A stretch of DNA of 64,000 nucleotides, from positions 1 to 64,000 of the forward strand of contig NZ_JALPRK010000007.1 of assembly GCF_023195895.1 (NCBI RefSeq), given 5' to 3'. This stretch comes from Paenibacillus mellifer. GTDB lineage: Bacteria > Bacillota > Bacilli > Paenibacillales > Paenibacillaceae. The notes under the pieces were generated by a model, which did not search any database, was not told the origin of the DNA, and saw only the letters and a list, made by a program, of their open reading frames with translations. Shown piece by piece: positions 23,960 to 32,793 of the stretch (within the stretch, counting starts at the first letter, position 1; every line of letters begins with the position of its first letter). Both the position numbers and the translations under genes were made by a program.

Positions 23960-24352
23960 ATGAACTATGTGCCTAGAACGATGCTGGAGATGAGCGCAGC
24001 ATTGCTCGTTTTCCTCATGGCCGCAGGAAGCGGTCTGATTTTGTTTCAGACCGGTGCCTCACTCAATTCGCTCGCCTATGTAACCGGCCAATCGCAGGAT
24101 CGCAACTTGCAGCAAATCGCTGTACCGCTCTCGGGCGACGGTTCGGTATCCGGTGCGGAAGTGCTGCAAGCTATCGCTCGCCTAGATGAAGGAGATGCGG
24201 AAATGGTGGTAGACGGCATTCGATTCGCGCCGCCGCTGGAACGGGAGCAGCTTTCGTCCGCAGGCATACGTCTGAAGGGGCGATATCAGCCCGCCTATGA
24301 GCGGGACGCTTCCGGTCACTTGCAGCGCCTGACACTAAGGAGCCTGCCATGA
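23960..24352 (+). CDS. Pilin-like membrane-anchored protein 2
   Basis: 130 residues. Hydrophobic N-terminal helix at about 9-31 (MLEMSAALLVFLMAAGSGLIL), then a small domain with a GSVSGAEVLQAIARL segment that parallels GSQVVNALRKF in the previous protein, suggesting both descend from one ancestor. GAAGGAGGTGT is the ribosome site. It overlaps the next gene by 4 bases, so the pilin-like genes form one unit. Confidence 0.55.
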   Translation: MNYVPRTMLEMSAALLVFLMAAGSGLILFQTGASLNSLAYVTGQSQDRNLQQIAVPLSGDGSVSGAEVLQAIARLDEGDAEMVVDGIRFAPPLEREQLSSAGIRLKGRYQPAYERDASGHLQRLTLRSLP

Positions 24353-24897
24353 ACAGTTTGATCAAAATTTTCGCCGTATTGATCGCTATTCTGCTGCTCT
24401 ACCTCTACCCGCTCTCTGCCGCCTTTGATCAGCAGGACGATATTTCGGAACTGGTTGCCTTGCGCGCGACGACAGCCTTCGTTGATGCGGTTCGGGACAA
24501 AGGCGGCATCACGCCAACGATGTATAACGAATTCATGACCGCACTTGCGGCGACCGGCAATAGCTTTGACGTTCAGATGGAGCATGACAGCAAGAAGTAT
24601 GTACCGGTTTACGACGATCCGACACGGCCCGAAACCTTTAAGGGCAACTACGAGGTACAGTACGATGCGTTTTTCAATTCGCAGATCCTGCCGGTGCTGT
24701 TCCCTGACAATCGGGCAGCAAAGGATGACCCAAGCCGACGTTATCGGATGCGCGCGGGTGACAGCTTCACGGTGATTGTGCGCAATACGAACCGAACGGC
24801 AGGCACGCTGCTCTTCGATTTTCTGAATAATACCATCAGCCCAAATGAAAAAATCGTGATTCCGTATGGCGGGGTGGTGCGCAATGAAATGGATTGA
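24349..24897 (+). CDS. Pilin-like membrane-anchored protein 3
   Basis: 182 residues. One N-terminal membrane helix (about 5-25), then a helix (ISELVALRATTAFVDAVRDKGGITPTMYNEFM) and a beta-rich part with GDSFTVIVRNTNRTAGTLLFDFLN. The plan is like the archaeal/Tad TadE-type pseudopilins or a T2SS minor pseudopilin, but I cannot name a family. It overlaps both neighbours and so is translationally coupled. Confidence 0.5.
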   Translation: MNSLIKIFAVLIAILLLYLYPLSAAFDQQDDISELVALRATTAFVDAVRDKGGITPTMYNEFMTALAATGNSFDVQMEHDSKKYVPVYDDPTRPETFKGNYEVQYDAFFNSQILPVLFPDNRAAKDDPSRRYRMRAGDSFTVIVRNTNRTAGTLLFDFLNNTISPNEKIVIPYGGVVRNEMD

Positions 24898-25867
24898 ATG
24901 GGCAATCGTCGGTGCGCTGTTGTTTCTCCCCCTCGCGATAGTCAACCGGAATGAGACAGATACCCTGCGACGGACGGTGCTGACAGAGATGAGATACGAC
25001 GCTGCGCTGGATGCCGCGGTGGACGACGCCGCGAGGTTGCTCGTCGTTAACGCAAGCCAGCAGCAGGAAGCGCAATATGCCTCGGCCAAACATGTCGCGC
25101 TGAACAAGGAAGAAGCACTAGCGGCGTTCTACCGGACGCTGGACGCAGGCTTCGGCGCTGGGGATGATCCGGTGTCGCAAGGTGTCCTGCATCGCTACAT
25201 TCCGGCTATCGTGATCATCGGGTACGACGGCTTTTACGTCTATTCCGAGCAAGAATGGACGGGGACTGACGGAAAAACCGTCATGAAACCGGCTTGGGGA
25301 ACGAAGAAGCCTTATGCGTATTCCGATTCGGCGGGTAACAGCCTTTCCTTTACGCTCGACCAGCAGGTACTCGCTTACGATGCGGTCAGCCGAAGCTGGC
25401 ATGAGGGCTTGCGTCAGGACATTCGGCAGCAAGCGACGATTCCGCTTTTGCAGGATGCTGCGCTCTTCGAGCAGGTACGACGAAGCACGATTGTCCGGGC
25501 GATCCAGGACGAGTTGGCCTACCGGATCAATCGATATAACGAAACGGTCTCTCGAAATGGCCTGTCCTACACGTTCACCCTGCCTCTGATCTCTGATGAG
25601 GACTGGCACAATACGGTGGATGATGTGGGCGTTTTGGCTTTTGTACAAGGTATCCCGATGGGAGCAAAGGTGTACAACAACTATGCGCTTGGCGGGAGCC
25701 GCATCGTGAAACGTCCAACGATCATCGGGGCCAGAAAAGGCAGTATGAAGGTGTACTACCGCAGTTCCTGCGGTTACACCTATCCGGCCGAAGAAACGTT
25801 TGCCAGCGGGCAAGCAGCCGCGCGCAAGGGATATATGCCCCTGCCTTGCCTCGGCTCGGCCTTCTAG
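24884..25867 (+). CDS. Membrane-anchored extracellular protein, pilus-operon member
   Basis: 327 residues. The start at 24884 overlaps the previous gene by 14 bases. An N-terminal helix (about 5-20) anchors a long helical segment (TLRRTVLTEMRYDAALDAAVDDAARLLVVNASQQQ), then a mixed domain. Near the C-terminus SSCGYTYPAEETFASGQAAARKGYMP holds one Cys, and another follows in the final LPCLGSAF, a possible disulfide. Its gene order suggests a tip or minor component of the Tad-like apparatus. No known domain is recognised. Confidence 0.5.
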   Translation: MKWIEWAIVGALLFLPLAIVNRNETDTLRRTVLTEMRYDAALDAAVDDAARLLVVNASQQQEAQYASAKHVALNKEEALAAFYRTLDAGFGAGDDPVSQGVLHRYIPAIVIIGYDGFYVYSEQEWTGTDGKTVMKPAWGTKKPYAYSDSAGNSLSFTLDQQVLAYDAVSRSWHEGLRQDIRQQATIPLLQDAALFEQVRRSTIVRAIQDELAYRINRYNETVSRNGLSYTFTLPLISDEDWHNTVDDVGVLAFVQGIPMGAKVYNNYALGGSRIVKRPTIIGARKGSMKVYYRSSCGYTYPAEETFASGQAAARKGYMPLPCLGSAF

Positions 25868-25935
25868 CAGGAACGTAGCCTATTCGCTCATGTGAGCGAT
25901 GGCAAGCGGAATAGAAGTAAAGGAGTTCATCAATC

Positions 25936-26907
25936 ATGTGGATTCGACTGTTGCTGGCGGCAATCGTTTTTTGTATAGCCGCCGGATTTACAAACCCTAT
26001 GGATGGGCAGCAACTGGTCATCAGCGGGGATTCCGACCGGATCAATCCGGAGTTGGGCGCATATGTCGAGGATATAGTACCCGGCGATAAGCGCGAGTAC
26101 ACGGTTCACGTCACGAATCCCACAGATGAGGAAATAACAGCGCTGCTCTATGCGGCCGATGCCATGCCCGCATTGGGCGGCGGTAAGGATTTTACTTTAC
26201 CGAGCGATCCCGATACCGGTTCGGCTGCATGGTACAGGGCGCCGGATCGCAGTATAACCCTCAAGGCTGGCGAGACGCAAAGCTTTACAATGGAAATGCA
26301 GATACCTGATAGTGTGGAGCCGGGCCAGTACGTGTCCGTCATCGGCGTCTACGATCAAAGTATGAGGGAATCGGCGGCACGTAAAATCGGGTTGCGGGTC
26401 GTCCTCAACTACAAGTTGGACGAAGCGAAGCCTCCTGAGGCTGTCCCGCACGCAGCCGTATACACGCTGGAGAACGGAAAAGCGAGCTTGACGATTTTGC
26501 TGGTCAATGAAGGCGAAAGCTTGTCCGAACCGGAGATCGAGGTGCAGCTCAAACAGCAGGACGATGTCAGCGAGCTTTTGATTGAAAGGAAATCAACGGT
26601 TGATTCCATTTATGCAGGCACGGTCGCACAGTACATGGCGGAGCTAAACAGGCCGCTTTCTCCCGGTTCTTACACGGTGGAAGTGAAGACTACGCTGGGT
26701 AACCGTATAGAACAGAAGGAATTCCCTTTTGAAGTAACGGACGGTCGGACTATGCCATCAGGAACCGTGATTCAGGCTACTGGGGACGGTTCTCCGCTTC
26801 ATGAAGGTTCATTTGGACTGCGCCCATCCTGCGTCTACGGGAGCTCGCTGCTGATTCTTGTCATCGTCGTTGTTGTTATAAGAAGAAGAGCTTCACGCAC
26901 GGAATAA
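25936..26907 (+). CDS. Secreted surface protein with Ig-like fold and C-terminal anchor
   Basis: 323 residues. A signal peptide (about 1-20) precedes a beta-sandwich part: PGDKREYTVHVTNPTDEEITALLY (about 50-73) and AGETQSFTMEMQIPDSVEPGQYVSVIGVYD resemble the DUF916/WxL-associated surface domains. A second beta domain lies at about 175-275. A membrane helix (about 297-315) and basic tail (RRRASRTE) close it. It is probably held on the cell surface, where it could aid contact between mating cells. GTAAAGGAG precedes the start. Confidence 0.65.
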   Translation: MWIRLLLAAIVFCIAAGFTNPMDGQQLVISGDSDRINPELGAYVEDIVPGDKREYTVHVTNPTDEEITALLYAADAMPALGGGKDFTLPSDPDTGSAAWYRAPDRSITLKAGETQSFTMEMQIPDSVEPGQYVSVIGVYDQSMRESAARKIGLRVVLNYKLDEAKPPEAVPHAAVYTLENGKASLTILLVNEGESLSEPEIEVQLKQQDDVSELLIERKSTVDSIYAGTVAQYMAELNRPLSPGSYTVEVKTTLGNRIEQKEFPFEVTDGRTMPSGTVIQATGDGSPLHEGSFGLRPSCVYGSSLLILVIVVVVIRRRASRTE

Positions 26908-27033
26908 CGAGCGGCTCCTGGTTCCTGCTGAGGAGAGGCTACCGGACAGTGGACAGGCAACAGAATCGGCACTATGATGTAGGCAACAGAAAGTTTTTCC
27001 AGTTTCGCACATTTTCTTTAGGGAGTGAGGCAT

Positions 27034-28146
27034 TTGAAAAGAAGGTTAGTATCCCTCCTCATTGTGACACTTTTCGGAAGTATATTCAGTTTGACGGCAA
27101 GCGCAGCCAGTAAACCGCCAACCTTTGTCAGCGTCGTCATGGACGGCCAAAAAATCTGGTTTCCAGACGCGCAGGCGTTTATTGATGAGAACGGGCGAAC
27201 GCTCGTCCCGGTACGCTTTGTCGCCGAATCGCTCGGAGCGAAAGTCGGCTGGGAATCGAAAACACAAACGGTTCCGATTACGAGTGACGATCAATCTATC
27301 GTTCTGACGATTGACCAAAATGTTGTGCAGGTAGATGGCAAAGCGGTCACTTTGGATACGAAAGCCATCCTGAGCGGCGGTCGAACGTTTGTGCCGCTCC
27401 GTTTCGTCAGCGAGGTATTGGGTGCGAAGGTGGATTGGGACAATCCGACAGACACCGTGTTTATCAAGGCCAGCGAAGATAGCACGGCGCAGACCGACCA
27501 ATGGGGGCGCTTGATACGCACGACCGACTTACCGAAGAATGCGAGCGATTATCCATACATTCTTGCGGACGTTCCGAACGAAATGTACGAGATGGGCTAT
27601 CCATTTTCGCATCCAACAGACAGCAAAGTTTCATCCGTCCTTTATTCGACGAAGCCGGAATTCAACAAGAAGAACGTGGATATTTGGATGGGAAGACTGA
27701 AAGCATTCGGTGTGCTTTGGCTGAATGTAAATTACAACACGATTGATGACGCGTGGGCGCAGGCGGTTTTTGCTACCAAAATGCAAAACTCTGATGCCGA
27801 ACTGAAGCATATTCGCCGCTACGCAGAATGGGTCAAAGAGAACCAAATCCAGATGGAAGGCTATCTTGATCCCGAGCCATCCATGATTTATAAAGATGGG
27901 TTTGGCAACAACTTTGTGCGATCCAAGTTCAGGATTAAATTCGTCTCGTACAAGGCAAGCAATGACTTGCTTTACGATGAGTGGTTCCCGAAAAAACAAA
28001 CGTTTGAGAAAGGTGTTTGGTACGAAGGCTACGCCGATATTTCTCTATCCACTAATGTAGGCGGCGATTGGGGAAATACGTTGAAGGTCGATCCGAATGC
28101 AAGTTTGTTCCGCAATCATATCATTAGAAAGGCGGACTCGAACTAG
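27034..28146 (+). CDS. Copper-amine-oxidase N-terminal-type stalk protein
   Basis: 370 residues. I chose TTG at 27034, after GGGAGTGAGG; the GTG at 27025 lies within that site. A signal peptide ends near SAASKPPT. The Cu_amine_oxidN1 stalk domain follows (VSVVMDGQKIWFPDAQAFIDENGRTLVPVRFVAESLGAKVGWES and a second half with GRTFVPLRFVSEVLGAKVDWD, about 25-150), a domain very common in Paenibacillus surface proteins. The C-terminal two thirds is unassigned. The gene abuts the next one exactly, so both are likely secreted together as element-specific surface factors. Confidence 0.78.
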   Translation: MKRRLVSLLIVTLFGSIFSLTASAASKPPTFVSVVMDGQKIWFPDAQAFIDENGRTLVPVRFVAESLGAKVGWESKTQTVPITSDDQSIVLTIDQNVVQVDGKAVTLDTKAILSGGRTFVPLRFVSEVLGAKVDWDNPTDTVFIKASEDSTAQTDQWGRLIRTTDLPKNASDYPYILADVPNEMYEMGYPFSHPTDSKVSSVLYSTKPEFNKKNVDIWMGRLKAFGVLWLNVNYNTIDDAWAQAVFATKMQNSDAELKHIRRYAEWVKENQIQMEGYLDPEPSMIYKDGFGNNFVRSKFRIKFVSYKASNDLLYDEWFPKKQTFEKGVWYEGYADISLSTNVGGDWGNTLKVDPNASLFRNHIIRKADSN

Positions 28147-31100
28147 ATGCGCAAACCTAAATTCATACGAATCACGTTGAGCATGCTGCTGGCATGCTCT
28201 TTTTTATTGTCGTGCTTTCCGTTTCTTACGAATGCCGCGACACCGGCTGTCCGGGTAGATGAGGGTAAGATCAAATTTGAAATCACTAGCACAGCAGCAA
28301 CCTCGTCCATCCGCTACAGAACGGTAGGTTGGACGGTGCGTCGTGACCAACTCTGCACGAATACATCATCCAAACAGTGCAGTGATCCGCGTAACGGCAG
28401 TCACGCATCATTTGTCAATCAACAGGTGCGTCAAGTCGCGCAAAATCCGAACCCCCCAATTCCCGGAGAGCCGGTCACGACCTACTACGAAGTCAGTGAA
28501 GATTTAGTAACGGACGGCATGTGGCAAGCAGGCATGGGAGACATCAAGGACAACGACGACCTGTACTTGTACGCAATCATGGTTTCCGTCGATGGCAATG
28601 GAAACGTGCGCAAAGGCCCATTTTACACGTTAGAAGGAATCAAGAACGCTGAACCTTGGGCGCACCCGGATGATCTCGATGATTACTTTGGGATTCACGT
28701 CCCCTATCGCAGCGCGAATTTTCCTGTCGATGTCGTTGCGAAAACCGTGGGAGGAACGATCCTCAAGCAGCCTGAGGTCACGTTCCATAAGGGTGACTAC
28801 AAAGTCGGCGAGACGATCAACCACGAGTTTCCTGCGACGATTGAGGATAACGGGAAAACGTACAGTATTGTCCGCTCCTACCTATCGCCGAAGAAGGACC
28901 TAACGCAGAAAAGCTGGTTACAGGAAAATCCGGATACAAATCCGAAGGTGCGAACGCGAAGCTTCACGGCGGCGCTTGGCGGAACGGACGCGATTGCCGA
29001 ATACGCTGAAAATAACCCGGTAAAGGCGATCTATCAAAAGGAAGATGGTACGAAGCTCAAGGAAGTCGACAAAGGCGTCTACGAGACTGGAGAGGAAGTG
29101 AACTATACGTTTGATCCGCAGCTCACATCTGGCGGCCAGACCTATGAAATTGTTCGCACATATATCACAAACAACAAGAAGCCGGATGAGAAGCTATTCA
29201 TACAAGAAAAAGGCGACGCGAAGCTGCTCGAACGCTCCATCTTGGTTGGCTCTGGCGGCTCCAATTTCGTCGGCATCTATAAAATTCCTTCCCCGATTAC
29301 CGTGACCTCCCGTATCGACGCACCAGATAACGTCGAGGCTTCAGTTACCACGGTTGATGGGAATTTTGTATTTGAAGCGAAGTCACCCGTGCCGCTCAAA
29401 ACGTATGAGATCACAAAAATAGAGAACGCAACATTCGTTACGCCTAACGATAAGTCCGGCTCACTCAGCGGGCTGACGGCAAGTAAATCGCTGCCGATCA
29501 AAATTCCATTCACATCCGGCTCCAGCATTACCGTCAAAATCACGGTCGTCGTGAAAGATGCTAATGGTAACAGCGGAGATTCCACCTCGGATCACACCGT
29601 ACGCAAAGGCGACAGTGACGGCGGCGATACCTCGTTACCTGGCACGAGCCAGCAAGTCGAGGCGATGGATGCCACGGCATCGGCGATCATAAAGGCGGAT
29701 TCTCGCGGCGCTGAACGATTTGACGTTTTAAAGGGAATACCGACCTCTGAAAGCCTTTATGTTAACGCGAGCGCCAAAGCGTATTTGTATCGCAACACGT
29801 TCACAGAAGTGAAAGGCTCGAAATCGTATCCGATTACAGTCAGTCGCACCTATACGCTGAGATGGACGGAATATGTTCCCGGCCCGCCGGATAGCGAAGG
29901 TCATTCGACCACGATTCCGGTATCCCGATCCGACACGCAAACGGTCACCCAAAGCTACAGTGTGGAACGAAAGTACAGCTATTGGCTGGTAGACCGTTTG
30001 GAAGTGTACGGCTTACAGAAGGCGACAGTCGCCAACTATGCCCTGCCCTCCGGTTCGGTAACGCTGCAAGCAAACGGGTATACCGCACCGTCTGTTTCCG
30101 CCACCCATGATGCAGCGGTCTCGTCCCATATTACGGACCCGGTGTATCGCAACGTTGTGCTTTCCGGTCAAACGGTTTACGGCGGCTCCAGTAGACCTTC
30201 GGTTCCAAGCGAGAACTGGAAGTCAGAGGCTGAAAATGCGGTCGGGAAAATCAAGGTCAAGAACGACACGGTCGTCTTTAATGGACAAACGATCATGGAC
30301 AATCGGACGGTGGAGGAAACGGCTCCTGCTCCGGGGGCGATTCCCGCATCTCCCATGATCGGTCAGGATGTTTTATATGGTTCGGGATTTGTCATCGATG
30401 CGACTAAAACGAACAAGGGGAGCCAGCCAAGCACGGGGACGATTTATTATACGCTGGTCAAGGGCATCGGAGGCGGGTCGAACCAAAGCTTCCCGATCAA
30501 CGGCATCAATCCGGTGACGGTGCATACCCCCGTCGTCAATCTGGCATCTGTAGCCGACGATCAGGCGCACAATCAGAAAACGGTGCCGACAGCCGATCGT
30601 TCGGCGCTTATTCTGGATCGCTCCTTTACCGTGACGATTCCTACCAGCGGGCCGCACCGAGACATTATCGGCTACGGCAATCGGGACTATGCCAAATATG
30701 TGCGAGACAAGCAGGTAAGGTTCCCATTCGATGTATACAAGGCTGACCACGCAACGTTGATTCCGAAGGACACCTGGACTTCGATTCCTGTCGGCCAGCT
30801 TACAACCACTTTTTACATGCCCGTTTGGGTAGATGAGGGAAATTATGATGTACTATTCCGAACGTTTGCCGAAAACAGTCCGGCTTCATTCACATCACAA
30901 AGTAATGCCAATTTGGACTTAACTAATCATGTGGCGACGCAAGTTGTGGCGGTTGAGGTTATTGGCCGTCTGTTCGACTTCCGAATTACCGATGTTGCCG
31001 ACTACCAGTGGGAAAAGGTGTTCAGAACGGCGGCAGGCAGTGCGACGCCGACCGGAAATAGCTATTGGGTTGGTACAAAAGGTATCGACGGCGCGACGCG

Positions 31101-31980
31101 CGGCAATACGGCCCCTTACGTGCTGCCGATTCGGCCCGGCAGTCACCCGGAGAGCGGAAAGAAAAATGTTGTTGTAAAAACAGGCTATCACTTCAAATTT
31201 GAGGTCAAAACGCTCGGCAACATGTTCAGCGCGGGCGACGGGATTAAAATCACGCCTACCTTTTATTTCGTTGACAAGCAGGGCAAAAACCGACAACAGG
31301 TGGACTTGTACTATCATTCGGGAACCAAGCGGTTTATTCGGATCGGCTCCACGGAAGACACCGAGCAGCGGCTGGTGACGCTTGATACCCGTATGCGCAA
31401 TGTGTCGCAGCAGGAGTTATCCAATACTGCCAGTTCACTTTGGAGGGTGAATGGTTCTTCTGGCAGTCAGACATCGTATGTACAGCAGTATTTGAAGGAA
31501 GCGGCGCAAAAGCGGATTTACGTCGGCGGCTACGACGGAATGTTACTTCCTTCGCAGCTTCGGATGTTTATCGGCAGTATGCAGGTGCCGTCCGGCATTG
31601 ATACTGCACGAGCTAATGCCTCGGTGCAGCGCTGGTTTGGCGAGTATAGCCTTCCCGCTGCTCCCTATGCAGTGCCAGCAGGCATGAATCTGGCCGAGTA
31701 CGGACGTACCCACCGGTTGGACGACAATGCGCCGATCTTCCTGCGTGACGGCTATTTTGTAGTCAATTTTGACATCGAAACCATTCGCAATAAGGACATT
31801 GCTCACCCGCATTTGCAGTATAAAAATGCGCCGCTGGACAACCAGTGGCAGATGGAAGGTTTTCAGCGCAGTTTTGTCGATCCTTACGGGGGGATGTTCT
31901 CTTTGCTAGACGGGGACGTTGTGTTTTATCACGCCGACTTGTCTAGCTACGACGATTTTGGTACGGGCGGCACCCATTAA
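28147..31980 (+). CDS. Very large secreted protein with MucBP-like repeats
   Basis: 1277 residues starting directly after the previous stop. A signal peptide (about 1-31) ends near TNAATPAVRV. Two repeats of about 75 residues (roughly 195-275 and 295-380) share V-x-A-x-Y/K-x-G-x-x-L...GVYETGEEVNYTFDPQ and are MucBP-like. The rest is beta-rich, with Ser/Thr-rich linkers, and lacks a sortase motif or a C-terminal membrane helix. It resembles large DUF5704-type proteins that I associate with Bacillota conjugative elements, but I hold this loosely. It may be an adhesin promoting cell-cell contact during transfer. Confidence 0.6.
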   Translation: MRKPKFIRITLSMLLACSFLLSCFPFLTNAATPAVRVDEGKIKFEITSTAATSSIRYRTVGWTVRRDQLCTNTSSKQCSDPRNGSHASFVNQQVRQVAQNPNPPIPGEPVTTYYEVSEDLVTDGMWQAGMGDIKDNDDLYLYAIMVSVDGNGNVRKGPFYTLEGIKNAEPWAHPDDLDDYFGIHVPYRSANFPVDVVAKTVGGTILKQPEVTFHKGDYKVGETINHEFPATIEDNGKTYSIVRSYLSPKKDLTQKSWLQENPDTNPKVRTRSFTAALGGTDAIAEYAENNPVKAIYQKEDGTKLKEVDKGVYETGEEVNYTFDPQLTSGGQTYEIVRTYITNNKKPDEKLFIQEKGDAKLLERSILVGSGGSNFVGIYKIPSPITVTSRIDAPDNVEASVTTVDGNFVFEAKSPVPLKTYEITKIENATFVTPNDKSGSLSGLTASKSLPIKIPFTSGSSITVKITVVVKDANGNSGDSTSDHTVRKGDSDGGDTSLPGTSQQVEAMDATASAIIKADSRGAERFDVLKGIPTSESLYVNASAKAYLYRNTFTEVKGSKSYPITVSRTYTLRWTEYVPGPPDSEGHSTTIPVSRSDTQTVTQSYSVERKYSYWLVDRLEVYGLQKATVANYALPSGSVTLQANGYTAPSVSATHDAAVSSHITDPVYRNVVLSGQTVYGGSSRPSVPSENWKSEAENAVGKIKVKNDTVVFNGQTIMDNRTVEETAPAPGAIPASPMIGQDVLYGSGFVIDATKTNKGSQPSTGTIYYTLVKGIGGGSNQSFPINGINPVTVHTPVVNLASVADDQAHNQKTVPTADRSALILDRSFTVTIPTSGPHRDIIGYGNRDYAKYVRDKQVRFPFDVYKADHATLIPKDTWTSIPVGQLTTTFYMPVWVDEGNYDVLFRTFAENSPASFTSQSNANLDLTNHVATQVVAVEVIGRLFDFRITDVADYQWEKVFRTAAGSATPTGNSYWVGTKGIDGATRGNTAPYVLPIRPGSHPESGKKNVVVKTGYHFKFEVKTLGNMFSAGDGIKITPTFYFVDKQGKNRQQVDLYYHSGTKRFIRIGSTEDTEQRLVTLDTRMRNVSQQELSNTASSLWRVNGSSGSQTSYVQQYLKEAAQKRIYVGGYDGMLLPSQLRMFIGSMQVPSGIDTARANASVQRWFGEYSLPAAPYAVPAGMNLAEYGRTHRLDDNAPIFLRDGYFVVNFDIETIRNKDIAHPHLQYKNAPLDNQWQMEGFQRSFVDPYGGMFSLLDGDVVFYHADLSSYDDFGTGGTH

Positions 31981-32010
31981 AGACAGCATATCGTTTGGGA
32001 GGAAAAGAGC

Positions 32011-32499
32011 ATGATTGAGAAGTTGAAGATTGCCACATCTGAGGATGAGGCTTATTTTTATTCCGCCTCCATCGAGAAGGATACAGAACGCGGTTGTATT
32101 GGGCATGTGCGCGGTGATTTCGGCAAAGATGGGGAGGCATTCTGGGCGACTTGGTTCGAACATATCTCTTCGTTGAAAACTCCTGATTTTCGGGAGGAGC
32201 TTGGAGCGGTCATTCAAGCGTTGACGGAACAGGGGCTGCTTCAAAACCGCAGTGGCATGCACGATTTTTGTATAAAACATCCAGAGGCCCGTCTACCAAG
32301 CGCACGGCACAGCGATGTCTATGGCTTTTGTTTACAGACGGCAAAGCATCGTTACTATCTGCGATGCTTTCCGCGTGCCGGCGACTATAACTTCTATTTA
32401 TATTGCTTTGCCCGGCCGGAGCGAATGAATGAATTTTCGTCGCCCCTCCATTCCCCTTCATCGGCACCACTAAAGCAGAAGTCTGAACTGGAACGATAG
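32011..32499 (+). CDS. Conserved conjugative-element protein
   Basis: A 162-residue soluble protein. It contains GCIGHVRGDFGKDGEAFWATWFEH and, later, YGFCLQTAKHRYYLRCFPRAGDYNFYLYCF, a pair of blocks seen in hypothetical proteins next to the large helicase genes of Clostridia-type conjugative transposons. No catalytic motif is evident. GGGAGGAAAAGAGC precedes the start. It is probably co-transcribed with the winged-helix gene 15 bases downstream. Confidence 0.65.
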   Translation: MIEKLKIATSEDEAYFYSASIEKDTERGCIGHVRGDFGKDGEAFWATWFEHISSLKTPDFREELGAVIQALTEQGLLQNRSGMHDFCIKHPEARLPSARHSDVYGFCLQTAKHRYYLRCFPRAGDYNFYLYCFARPERMNEFSSPLHSPSSAPLKQKSELER

Positions 32500-32513
32500 G
32501 AGGATGCACTTCT

Positions 32514-32780
32514 ATGAATGATCTTGCCCGTTACCGGTTGCTGACCGGAGCATCTATTCCCCCTGCAGCGAAGCTGCTGTACAGCTATTTGTTGGATCGT
32601 GCAGGCGGGCGAAACGGCGCGGTACTGCTTTCGTCCAGGCGACTTGCGTCAGAGGTGGGTCTTTCCACTTCTGCTGTGCGTCGCAACCTACATCGGCTTC
32701 AGCAAAATGGACTTATTCGGCTCACGCCAAGATATTCCGAGGAAGGCATTCGTCTGACGAACCAAATTACCTTCGTATAA
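32514..32780 (+). CDS. Small winged-helix DNA-binding protein
   Basis: 88 residues that are almost entirely a winged helix-turn-helix: LLYSYLLDRAGGRNGAVLLS, SRRLASEVGLSTSAVRRNLHRLQQNGLI (recognition helix about 45-70) and RLTPRYSEEGIRLTNQITFV as the wing. This is like the helix-turn-helix_36 group found in replication and regulatory proteins of mobile elements. It could regulate the operon or assist replication of the element. It ends four bases before the ribosome site of the huge gene that follows. Confidence 0.75.
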   Translation: MNDLARYRLLTGASIPPAAKLLYSYLLDRAGGRNGAVLLSSRRLASEVGLSTSAVRRNLHRLQQNGLIRLTPRYSEEGIRLTNQITFV

Positions 32781-32793
32781 GGAGGTGCGACCG

